Under the pieces are notes generated by a model that was given only the letters and a program-made list of their open reading frames with translations, was not told where the DNA came from and ran no database searches. Positions 36,379 through 43,405 of a stretch of 64,000 nucleotides of DNA are shown here, in pieces. The first letter of the stretch is position 1; each line of letters begins with the position of its first letter. Both the position numbers and the translations under genes were made by a program. The DNA is from Minisyncoccota bacterium (GTDB lineage Bacteria > Patescibacteriota > JACMRA01): positions 111,814-175,813 of the forward strand of contig JACMRA010000016.1 of assembly GCA_014376695.1 (NCBI GenBank), in the 5' to 3' direction.

Positions 36379-37533
36379 ATGTCCATTACTGCACTGGTTG
36401 TTATTCCCTTGCTGATATCAGGAATTGTCCGTATATTGACCGATAAATATAAGTTGCCAATTTTCAAAACCCCTATAGATTTCAACCAAAAGATTCGAGC
36501 TAAACCAATATTTGGGCCGTCTAAAACTTGGCAAGGATTGTTTGTTATGACATTGGTTGCTTTTGGCTGTGAATGCCTTTTGCGGTATTCTAATATTCGA
36601 GCTAGTATCCTTCCTGTGGGATACTCTGCTATAACAGCCCTCTTGTACAATTTGGGCGAGTTGATTAACTCGTTTATAAAACGGCAATTCTTATTATTGG
36701 AAAACGGTCAAAATCTAAACTCCAAAAATGGCGGAATAAAAGCCTTGCAATATTTAATTGATCAAATCGATGGGTTTTTAACGATTGCAATTTATTTATA
36801 TTTTATCGGATTTAGTTGGGTTAATTTGATTCTGTTGCTATTATTGGGGTTAAGTCTCCATCTGGCAATTGACTTTGTTAATCATTTTTACACTTCCAAA
36901 AAATTATATTCGATTGATATATCTGGAATGGTGGCTTTTTACCAGATTCTAATTTATCTAGCGCTTTTACCTCTTAGACCTTTTTTTAGAATGTCCAAAC
37001 TCAAGATTGACTCCAGAATCATTTTGAGCAATCATGTTTCCGCCAAGGATTTTTTTGTCATCCTATATAGTATGTCACTTAATGATTATATTAATTTTTG
37101 CCCATTCTGCTATCCCGTTAGTACCAGCTACCGAAAATATAGTTGGCTGGTTCAGGCCACGGGAGGGGTTTTTAATCATCGAAAAAACTTGTTTGATCAT
37201 GACCCACGAATTGAACTATTATGCCGACTTAAACTTGGTTATAATCTACTCTGGTTCTGGGAAGGTCGAATACGATATGACAAAATACCTCTCCCAGCGA
37301 AACAATACAAAAGCGGATTGATAAATATCTTACAAGCTTACCCCGAGGCTAAAGTAAATTTGCTTCAACTAAGCTACCCGCCTCAAAACCAATTAAGGTC
37401 AATTGGGTCTATCTTAGCCAAGCAAATTCCTAGTCAAGACAAAGACTCTCTTTTTGAATTTCTAAACTCAATTTATTATGCTCAAACTAATCAAACTAAT
37501 CAAACTAATCAGGTTAATTCACTTAATCAATAA
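36379..37533 (+). CDS. Fusion of CDP-archaeol-synthase-like (CarS) and PlsC-like acyltransferase domains
   Basis: 384 residues. Residues 1-200 form a five-helix membrane domain with the CarS (former DUF46) signatures TPIDFNQKIRAKPIFGPSKT and SFIKRQ...LIDQIDGF. CarS activates archaeal diether lipids with CTP. Residues 205-365 carry the acyltransferase HX4D box NHVSAKD (218-224) and a FWEGR element (293-297) in place of FPEGTR, as in 1-acylglycerol-phosphate acyltransferases. Together these would acylate and CDP-activate one lipid in one polypeptide. A low-complexity QTNQTNQTNQ tail is encoded by a 9-base repeat and overlaps the Coq4 gene by 56 bases. I know of no described fusion like this. 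Confidence 0.82.
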   Translation: MSITALVVIPLLISGIVRILTDKYKLPIFKTPIDFNQKIRAKPIFGPSKTWQGLFVMTLVAFGCECLLRYSNIRASILPVGYSAITALLYNLGELINSFIKRQFLLLENGQNLNSKNGGIKALQYLIDQIDGFLTIAIYLYFIGFSWVNLILLLLLGLSLHLAIDFVNHFYTSKKLYSIDISGMVAFYQILIYLALLPLRPFFRMSKLKIDSRIILSNHVSAKDFFVILYSMSLNDYINFCPFCYPVSTSYRKYSWLVQATGGVFNHRKNLFDHDPRIELLCRLKLGYNLLWFWEGRIRYDKIPLPAKQYKSGLINILQAYPEAKVNLLQLSYPPQNQLRSIGSILAKQIPSQDKDSLFEFLNSIYYAQTNQTNQTNQVNSLNQ

Positions 37534-38170
37534 GTTATCCATTAAGCCCAGCGACACCAAAAGAGTCTTTCAAATCGTGGATTATATACTATCAACAAGC
37601 TCAAAAAAACGACTAGCAAAAATCAATATCAAATTAAATACCAACCCCGATTATATCGAATTTCGTAAAAACTTGCAAGCCAATCCAGACCTCAGGAATC
37701 ATCTTAATCTCGAGCCTTTATCACAGTTACCTAAAAATAGCTTTGGGTATTCGATTTACAACTATTACACAATTAACAATCTTAACCCTAGTTACTATCG
37801 TATCATCAACAATCAAGAACCTGTTTACTTAATTCGAAATTACTTGGCTAGAACGCATGACATTTGGCATCTGGTCAGCGGATTTGGCAATTCTAGTATG
37901 GAAGAATACGGTTTGCAGGCTTTTTATCTGGGTCAAGAGGCTTCTATGACGGCTTTTTGTATTATGTCAGCGGGATTTATTGAGTGCCTCAAGTCGGGCA
38001 AAGCTAATACGATAGTCACTTATATGGACAATGTTACCCGTGGCTACACACTTGGCAAGCAAGCCAAAAAAATGATTTATTTAGATTGGTCTAGATTTTA
38101 CAATCTGCCGTTCAGGGATGTCCAGTCATCTATATTAAATTACGGCTCACCACAGCACATCGGAGTATAA
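37478..38170 (+). CDS. Coq4 family protein
   Basis: 230 residues. Residues 25-225 match Coq4, the ubiquinone-biosynthesis protein that binds a metal through HDxxHx11E. Here the motif is RTHDIWHLVSGFGNSSMEEY, with His127, Asp128, His131 and Glu143. The following LQAFYLGQEASMTAFCIMSAG fits the family helix, and RGYTLGKQAKKMIYLDWSRF fits the C-terminal block. Eukaryotic Coq4 carries out oxidative C1 decarboxylation of the ubiquinone ring. A ubiquinone pathway in a CPR cell would be surprising, so the substrate may be a different prenylated lipid. The leucine/lysine-rich N-terminal 20 residues come from the repeat overlap. Confidence 0.85.
   Translation: MLKLIKLIKLIRLIHLINKLSIKPSDTKRVFQIVDYILSTSSKKRLAKINIKLNTNPDYIEFRKNLQANPDLRNHLNLEPLSQLPKNSFGYSIYNYYTINNLNPSYYRIINNQEPVYLIRNYLARTHDIWHLVSGFGNSSMEEYGLQAFYLGQEASMTAFCIMSAGFIECLKSGKANTIVTYMDNVTRGYTLGKQAKKMIYLDWSRFYNLPFRDVQSSILNYGSPQHIGV
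37482..37510 (+). repeat. 9-base tandem repeat (TCAAACTAA x3) at the gene overlap
   Basis: Three perfect copies of TCAAACTAA at 37482-37508. In one frame they encode QTN repeats at the end of the CarS-PlsC fusion; in the other, LIK/KLI repeats at the start of the Coq4 homologue. Copy-number changes keep both frames because the unit is a multiple of three. Confidence 0.8.
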
Positions 38171-38178
38171 GCCCAACC

Positions 38179-38841
38179 CTACCCGCCAAAGCGTCTCTGC
38201 CTTGATTGGTAGAATTCTACTGCCTTTGCCAGTTCTGCTTCTCCAAAGTCTGGCCAAAGAGTTTCGGTAAAATATAGCTCAGAATACACACCTTGCCACG
38301 GCAAAAAATTTGACAATCGAAGCTCTCCACCGGGGCGAATTATTAGATCCGGTTCATTGGCTGAATATAGGTTTTGGGTGATTAACTCTTCGGTTATTAG
38401 AGTTTGACCACTGGCAATTGCATTGTTGACGGCATCGACTATCTCAGCTCGCCCGCCATAGTTTAGGCAGATTTGGAGCACCAGCTTGGTACCGTCCTTT
38501 GTAGACTCGACCAGCTCTTCGACAGCTGTTTGGAGGTCGCTTGGCAAAGACTTGAGCTTACCCATAATTTTGACTCTGACATTTTGACCTACCAGTTTTC
38601 GTTTGTAACTGCGGGCCATTTTGGTGATTAAATCTACTAGATTACTTACTTCGTCCACCGATCTTTTGGTTAGATTTTCGCCCGATAAGGCGTAGACTGT
38701 AAGGGTATCAACGCCGTATTTAGGGCATAATTGCATAATTTTGCCAAGGTTGTCGGCCCCTTGAGCATGTCCGATTATCCGTGCCAAGTTGTTAGCTGCA
38801 GCGAAGCGGCGATTACCGTCCATTATAATAGCAATGTGCAT
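38179..38841 (-). CDS. uppS: Isoprenyl transferase (undecaprenyl diphosphate synthase, UppS)
   Basis: 220 residues, a cis-prenyltransferase that extends farnesyl diphosphate with isopentenyl units to make the lipid carrier for wall glycans. Motifs: IAIIMDGNRRFA (usual MDGNGRWA) with the essential Asp, LTVYALSGENLTKR, LQICLNYGGRAEIVDA, and IIRPGGELRLSNFLPWQGVYSELYF with WPDF. Slightly short (usual 240-250), mostly at the N-terminus. Its product could also be the prenyl donor for the UbiA enzyme next door. It is convergent with the Coq4 gene, with only 8 bases between stops. Confidence 0.95.
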   Translation of the reverse strand: MHIAIIMDGNRRFAAANNLARIIGHAQGADNLGKIMQLCPKYGVDTLTVYALSGENLTKRSVDEVSNLVDLITKMARSYKRKLVGQNVRVKIMGKLKSLPSDLQTAVEELVESTKDGTKLVLQICLNYGGRAEIVDAVNNAIASGQTLITEELITQNLYSANEPDLIIRPGGELRLSNFLPWQGVYSELYFTETLWPDFGEAELAKAVEFYQSRQRRFGG

Positions 38842-38890
38842 AAAATTTTATTCGTGTCATCTCTTGAAGTATCGTAAATAAAAAACAATT

Positions 38891-39409
38891 CTATAAATTT
38901 GGCAAGCTATGTTTTAATTCCCTGTGATGTTTTTTTGCGCCCACACAAATTAATTCTAGAAAATTCCAAAATTCTAGGCTGTGATTCATATGTTTGGTAT
39001 GAGCTAATTCGTGAAGGATAACATAATCGATTAGTTCAGTTTTTAGAGTTAGCAGTTTATAGTTTAGGGAAATATTTTTTCTACTACTGCATGATCCCCA
39101 GCGAGTTTTTTGGGAGCGAAAAGATACCCGATTATAATTTAAATTATTTGCCGAGGACAAAAGCTCCAAACGACTGGTCAAATATTCTCTTGCAAGCCTT
39201 TTGTCGATTGCTGGTAAGCTGTGATTGTGAATTTGGCTTTTGCTGCGTAATTGAACTGCCAAAATCCACTTGTGTTTTGCTTCTATAAGCTTGCTGACTT
39301 GTAAATGAGTTGCCCGAATCGGTGCAGTAACGACGACATTGCCTTCTCGATTAACCCGAATGTAAATATTTTTGATTTTTTTGTGTATCAGAGTGAAGTC
39401 TATGAGCAT
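38891..39409 (-). CDS. YgjP/WLM-type zinc metalloprotease (DUF45)
   Basis: 172 residues with the DUF45/SprT-like pattern: RWGSCSSRKNISLNYKLL, then the zinc helix YVILHELAHTKHMNHSLEFW (HExxH plus downstream His). Slightly shorter than E. coli YgjP. The family is poorly characterised, probably intracellular zinc proteases or regulatory peptidases. The gene lies downstream of rpsE but is separated from it by a strong terminator, so it has its own transcript or depends on read-through. Function beyond metalloprotease is not predictable. Confidence 0.88.
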   Translation of the reverse strand: MLIDFTLIHKKIKNIYIRVNREGNVVVTAPIRATHLQVSKLIEAKHKWILAVQLRSKSQIHNHSLPAIDKRLAREYLTSRLELLSSANNLNYNRVSFRSQKTRWGSCSSRKNISLNYKLLTLKTELIDYVILHELAHTKHMNHSLEFWNFLELICVGAKKHHRELKHSLPNL

Positions 39410-39427
39410 ACCGGTAATAATTAGAAT

Positions 39428-39457
39428 TAAAAAACTCCCTGAAGTTAATCAAGGAGT
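39428..39457 (-). terminator. Rho-independent terminator of the rplF-rplR-rpsE operon
   Basis: On the minus strand ACTCCTTG pairs with CAGGGAGT (one G-U pair) around a loop of about 8 bases, followed by TTTTTTAA. It begins 30 bases after the rpsE stop. A clear intrinsic terminator. Confidence 0.85.
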
Positions 39458-39486
39458 CTAAATTTTGCGCTTCTGGAGAAGTATGC

Positions 39487-40410
39487 TTATTTGATTTCTG
39501 CTTCTGCCTCTACTACTTCTTTAACTGGAGTATTTGTAGCTGGCTTTCCGTCTTTGGTTCCGTAGACTTCTTGGAGAGCTGTAACGGCGGCTCGAATTCC
39601 AACCATTTTGTTGTTGGTTCCAATTACCTTGGAGTAGATATTTTGAATACCTGCAAGTTGTAGAACCGGTCGCAAGAAACCACCAGCGATCAGACCCGTA
39701 CCGGCAGTTGCAGGCTTAAGATAAATCAAGGCTGACTTGAACTTGTAAGTGACCGAATGATTAATAGACTTATCACTGTTAAGGACAAAGTTAATCATAC
39801 CAGCCTTGGCCTTTCGAGTAGCTTTGGTTACTGCATCTTGAAAATCAAGACCTTTTCCAGTTCCGTAGCCGATAGAACCATCTTTGTTACCTGCGATAAC
39901 CAGAGCTGCAAAACGCATTTTCTTTCCACCTTTTACGGTTTTGGATACTCGATTTACTTCGATAACTTGAGTTGCGATATTGTCGTCAACAGCTGATTTG
40001 CCTCGATCATTTCGTCGACCAAAAGCTCCACCACCTTGGCCTGGGCGACCACCGAATGAGCGTCCTGCTCCGCCTGGGCCACCTGCTCGATTACCGAAAC
40101 TTCGCCCGCCGCCGCCTTGACCTGCTGGAAATCCTCCTTCTGGTCGTGGGGTTCGATTACCTTGGTAACCTCCAGTTCGTGGTGCTCCTCCTTGGTATCC
40201 GCCGCCGCCTTGACCTGCTGGAAATCCTCCTTCTGGTCGTGGGGTTCGATTACCTTGGTAACCTCCAGTTCGTGGTGCTCCTCCTTGGTATCCGCCTGGT
40301 CGTGGTGCGTAATTACTATTAGTAGCTCCCGCTGCGGCCGCACTTGGTGTAGCTGAAACAGTTGGAGTAGCTACTGGTGTAGGAGTTGTTGTTTTTTCTA
40401 ATTCTGACAT
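39487..40410 (-). CDS. rpsE: 30S ribosomal protein S5 with long Gly/Arg-rich repeat extension
   Basis: 307 residues against about 165 for ordinary S5. The C-terminal 160 residues are normal S5: TQVIEVNRVSKTVKGGKKMRFAALV with the following GNKDGSIGYGTGKG, then the second domain PATAGTGLIAGGFLRPVLQLAGI. The N-terminal 140 residues are Pro/Thr/Ala-rich and then Gly/Arg/Gln-rich, including two near-identical 31-residue repeats (GGYQGNRTPRPEGGFPAGQG). This RGG-like extension is probably disordered and could bind RNA. S5 sits at the mRNA entry of the small subunit, so a tail here may touch incoming mRNA. Last gene of a three-gene operon. Confidence 0.97.
   Translation of the reverse strand: MSELEKTTTPTPVATPTVSATPSAAAAGATNSNYAPRPGGYQGGAPRTGGYQGNRTPRPEGGFPAGQGGGGYQGGAPRTGGYQGNRTPRPEGGFPAGQGGGGRSFGNRAGGPGGAGRSFGGRPGQGGGAFGRRNDRGKSAVDDNIATQVIEVNRVSKTVKGGKKMRFAALVIAGNKDGSIGYGTGKGLDFQDAVTKATRKAKAGMINFVLNSDKSINHSVTYKFKSALIYLKPATAGTGLIAGGFLRPVLQLAGIQNIYSKVIGTNNKMVGIRAAVTALQEVYGTKDGKPATNTPVKEVVEAEAEIK
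40108..40293 (-). repeat. 93-base tandem repeat (2 copies) inside rpsE
   Basis: Two adjacent, almost identical 93-base units (40108-40200 and 40201-40293) encode the duplicated 31-residue GGYQGGAPRTGGYQGNRTPR block. The identity at DNA level shows recent duplication. The unit keeps the reading frame. Confidence 0.9.
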
Positions 40411-40448
40411 ATTCTATATTAATATTAATTTCTATATTTATTTGATTA

Positions 40449-40772
40449 CTACATATTTACTCCACTGGCTCGAATAGCATCAGCTACGGCAGCTACACGA
40501 CCGTGATACAATGTACCATTTCTATCAAAGAGAACTTTTTCTTCTAATTTTAGTTCTTTGATTTTGGTAGCTAACATTTTACCTAATTCGATTGATTGTT
40601 CGGTTTTGGTGCCAGTCATCTTGTAAGTGGTAGCGGTGAATAGTGTATTTCGGCTTTGGGCTTCGATGAGCTGAGCCATCATATTCTTGTTAGATCGCTT
40701 TACGATGACCACTGGGTAATCATAGTTTAGTTTGACTTTTGATCGTTTTCTTCGTACTGATAATTGGGACAT
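40449..40772 (-). CDS. rplR: 50S ribosomal protein L18
   Basis: 107 residues, slightly short for L18, the 5S rRNA-binding protein of the central protuberance. Characteristic blocks are the basic N-terminus VRRKRSKVKLNY, a strand-rich middle VVIVKRSNKNMMAQLIE, and VLFDRNGTLYHGRVAAVADAIRASGV at the C-terminus. It stands between rplF and rpsE with short gaps, as in the bacterial spc operon. Confidence 0.96.
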   Translation of the reverse strand: MSQLSVRRKRSKVKLNYDYPVVIVKRSNKNMMAQLIEAQSRNTLFTATTYKMTGTKTEQSIELGKMLATKIKELKLEEKVLFDRNGTLYHGRVAAVADAIRASGVNM

Positions 40773-40801
40773 AATGATAATTGAATTATTTAACTTGAGC
40801 T

Positions 40802-41344
40802 TTATTTAGATTTCTTTACTACCTTCTTTCGATAGAATCTACCTGGGAACTTAAATCCTTTTTGTTTGTAGACATCACACTTTTTCATATTGTGAATAGT
40901 TGAGAAGAAATTACCAATTAACTGGTTATCAATAGATTCTCCACTCAATACATTTTTGGCTAGTGTCAACTTGACGGCGGCTGGTACTTCTACAATTACA
41001 GGATGTGAAAATCCAATATAAAGTGTTAGTTTTGGCCCTACTAGCTCCATCTTGAATCCGACACCGTTAAGCTCAAGAACTCGCTTAAATCCAGTGGAAA
41101 CACCTGTTACCATATTCTGAATAATCGCTCTGCTGGTTCCCCAGATTGCTCGTTGAAACTTTTCGTTTTCATCTTTTACTAATACGTTCACCTCAGTTCC
41201 GTTAATCTGTAGACTAATACAGCTATTAAGGGTCTGGGTTAATTCTCCTAAGCCACCTTTGGCAGTTACAACATTAGCCTTGTTATCATATGATAGTTGT
41301 ACTTGTGCTGGTAAGGTGATCAATTTTTTTCCTACTCGAGACAT
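40802..41344 (-). CDS. rplF: 50S ribosomal protein L6
   Basis: 180 residues from ATG 41344 (MSRVGKKLITLP); the track's upstream start adds non-conserved residues. Contains the two L6 repeats, with IWGTSRAIIQNMVTGVSTGF and LNGVGFKMELVGPKLTLYIGFSHPV. The C-terminal block CDVYKQKGFKFPGRFYRKKVVKKSK corresponds to the usual PEPYKGKGI, altered. First gene of an isolated L6-L18-S5 operon. The normal upstream spc genes (L14, L24, L5, S14, S8) and downstream ones (L30, L15, SecY) are not here. Confidence 0.96.
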   Translation of the reverse strand: MSRVGKKLITLPAQVQLSYDNKANVVTAKGGLGELTQTLNSCISLQINGTEVNVLVKDENEKFQRAIWGTSRAIIQNMVTGVSTGFKRVLELNGVGFKMELVGPKLTLYIGFSHPVIVEVPAAVKLTLAKNVLSGESIDNQLIGNFFSTIHNMKKCDVYKQKGFKFPGRFYRKKVVKKSK

Positions 41345-41500
41345 AATATATTTTCTTTGACGATTCAAGATTTTCTCTTAATCAATAGTAGTCAGGACGA
41401 ATAACGCCAGATTGTCAAATACTAGCCAAAATACAAATACTGGCAGTTTTTTTAAAAACAAAATTTTTCCATCCTATTGGGTGGTATTATACGTGTTTAA

Positions 41501-41530
41501 TTGACAAAATCTTCAAAATATCTGTATATA
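41501..41530 (+). promoter_or_regulatory. Promoter, TTGACA-18-TATATA
   Basis: TTGACA at 41501-41506 and TATATA at 41525-41530, spacer 18. A TATAAT two bases further on (41527-41532) is an alternative. The GT2 start codon is about 40 bases downstream, so this transcript has a short leader. Confidence 0.5.
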
Positions 41531-41571
41531 ATTCTAACATACCTACTACTGATATTTTAAAGTATTTTGCT

Positions 41572-43353
41572 ATGGCCACTAATTACATACCAACAACTTT
41601 TGACAAATGGAATAAACACCTTTACTCACAGCTTAATCCGCTTTCCGTTCGACTTTACTTTTTGATTGGGCTGATTACTCTGCTCGTTAGTACCATTGGA
41701 ATTTGGCAACTTATGTTAACTGGTCAGTGGTTTTTGATTTTGACTTCGTGCCTTTTTGCGGTGACTATTATCAGTCAGATTACCTCGATGCTTCTTGGTC
41801 TGCTATATCAACCATTTAGTATCAAAAAACATAATCTTGTAGTAAGTAATTACTGGAACCAATTAGCAAAGCAAGAAGCCCCAAAAGTCTGCATTTTTTT
41901 GCCAATATGTGGAGAGGCTTTTGAGATTACCTCAAATACGCTACTGGCCATTAGTCGAGTCAACTATCCTAACCTCCAAGCCGTCTGCCTCGACGATGGT
42001 AACAAAGCTGATATCAAAGAACTATGTCAAAAGCTTAATATAACCTATTTAACCCGTCCTAAACGTGGCCAATACAAAAAATCTGGTAACCTGCAATTCG
42101 GCTATGACAACACTGACAGTAAGTATGTCTTTATTCTTGACGCTGATTTTGAACCACATCCTGACTGTCTTCAGGACCTCATTCCGTATGTGGAACTCCC
42201 CGAGAACGCCAAAGTCTCGATGCTCCAGACGCCTCAATTCTTCAGGCTAAACTCCCAAATGGCCAAAAATTCACCCGTTGAATATGGATCTGGCGCTTCT
42301 GTCGAAATGTTTTATCAAGTTATGATGGGACTCAATAGCAAATATAAGGCAGGTATGTGTGTCGGCACCTCGGTTTTGGTTAGGCGACAAGCCATTATCG
42401 ATTGCGGCGGTACCCCAAAAATTAATGGTAGCGAAGATATGTGGCTTGGACTTCTTACAATGCGGGCTGGGTACCATATTAAATACCTACCTATAATTCT
42501 ATCCGCTGGTAATTGCCCTGATAATATTGAGAGTTATTTCAAACAACAATCGCGTTGGTGCATTGGGACTTTTGACACTATTTTTAACCGCAATTTCTGG
42601 ACGACAAAGATGTCGCTTGTGGCTCGGGCTTGGTATCTAAATTGTGCGTTGTTTTATATTGGTGAGGCGTTGACACCCCTTTGGATTAGTAATTTAATTT
42701 TTTTGATGGCTAGTGGCCTATTTCGTTTCGATCCAGTAATTATTTGGGCTTACATTCCTTTAATGATATTCCAATTAGTGATTTCGGTTGGATTCAGACT
42801 CTTCGATAACTACAATGCTAACCGACTTGTCGGGGTTACCCAGAGCTTTGCCTTTTTGTTCACGATTATTATCACCTTTTTCAAAAAACAGATGGCCTGG
42901 ATTCCAGCCGGCCACTTAGCTAGCAAGTATTCAGTATCAAGAGACTTTATCAGATTTAGTATGTTGCTGGCGCTAATTACCGTTGGCTACACATTTGGGT
43001 TTGCAGTTAACTTAATACGAAATTTTAATCAGTTGAATAATCCTGGTCTTTGGCTGTTAGTTGCCACAACCCTCTATCCAATTGTTATGTTTTGGCAGGT
43101 GTGTCATATCGCTCTAAGTCACATACTTCGAGTTAAGGCCGTTTCCACCTTCCGGGTCAATGATATGAATTCGCACCACGTCCATAAGCGCCAGTTTCGT
43201 ATATACAAGCCTAATGTAATGCTGGCCGTTGCCATTAGCCTGCTAATTATATTTAGCCTGAGTCAGCTACCATTTCTTATAAATCAGTGGAGTAATCTTA
43301 GTCAACGAGCCGAAATAATCAGCAAACTTACCAACACCAAGTCAAATCCTTAA
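41572..43353 (+). CDS. Cellulose-synthase-like family 2 glycosyltransferase
   Basis: 593 residues. Two N-terminal helices precede a processive GT-A domain with all catalytic signatures: DDG at 141-143, DAD at 190-192, TPQFF at 220-224, GSEDM at 286-290 (catalytic Asp) and QQSRW at 325-329. Four or five C-terminal helices follow, which should form the export channel. It therefore polymerises and exports a beta-linked polysaccharide across the membrane. There is no PilZ domain for c-di-GMP control, unlike BcsA. The next gene is a polytopic membrane protein that may assist. It probably makes a capsule or matrix glycan of unknown sugar. Confidence 0.92.
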   Translation: MATNYIPTTFDKWNKHLYSQLNPLSVRLYFLIGLITLLVSTIGIWQLMLTGQWFLILTSCLFAVTIISQITSMLLGLLYQPFSIKKHNLVVSNYWNQLAKQEAPKVCIFLPICGEAFEITSNTLLAISRVNYPNLQAVCLDDGNKADIKELCQKLNITYLTRPKRGQYKKSGNLQFGYDNTDSKYVFILDADFEPHPDCLQDLIPYVELPENAKVSMLQTPQFFRLNSQMAKNSPVEYGSGASVEMFYQVMMGLNSKYKAGMCVGTSVLVRRQAIIDCGGTPKINGSEDMWLGLLTMRAGYHIKYLPIILSAGNCPDNIESYFKQQSRWCIGTFDTIFNRNFWTTKMSLVARAWYLNCALFYIGEALTPLWISNLIFLMASGLFRFDPVIIWAYIPLMIFQLVISVGFRLFDNYNANRLVGVTQSFAFLFTIIITFFKKQMAWIPAGHLASKYSVSRDFIRFSMLLALITVGYTFGFAVNLIRNFNQLNNPGLWLLVATTLYPIVMFWQVCHIALSHILRVKAVSTFRVNDMNSHHVHKRQFRIYKPNVMLAVAISLLIIFSLSQLPFLINQWSNLSQRAEIISKLTNTKSNP

Positions 43354-43405
43354 CTAAATTTCTAACGAAACTTCTAACGAATAATACTTCTAACGCATTA
43401 ATTTT

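Noticed and set aside
40108-40293. Possible CRISPR-like direct repeats
   Set aside because: Only two adjacent 93-base units without spacers, in frame within rpsE; a coding tandem duplication.
39954-40356. Several overlapping ORFs with repeated peptides (for example LDLLEILLLVVGFDYLGNLQ)
   Set aside because: They are shadows of the 93-base repeat in rpsE read in other frames; the S5 frame is conserved and complete.
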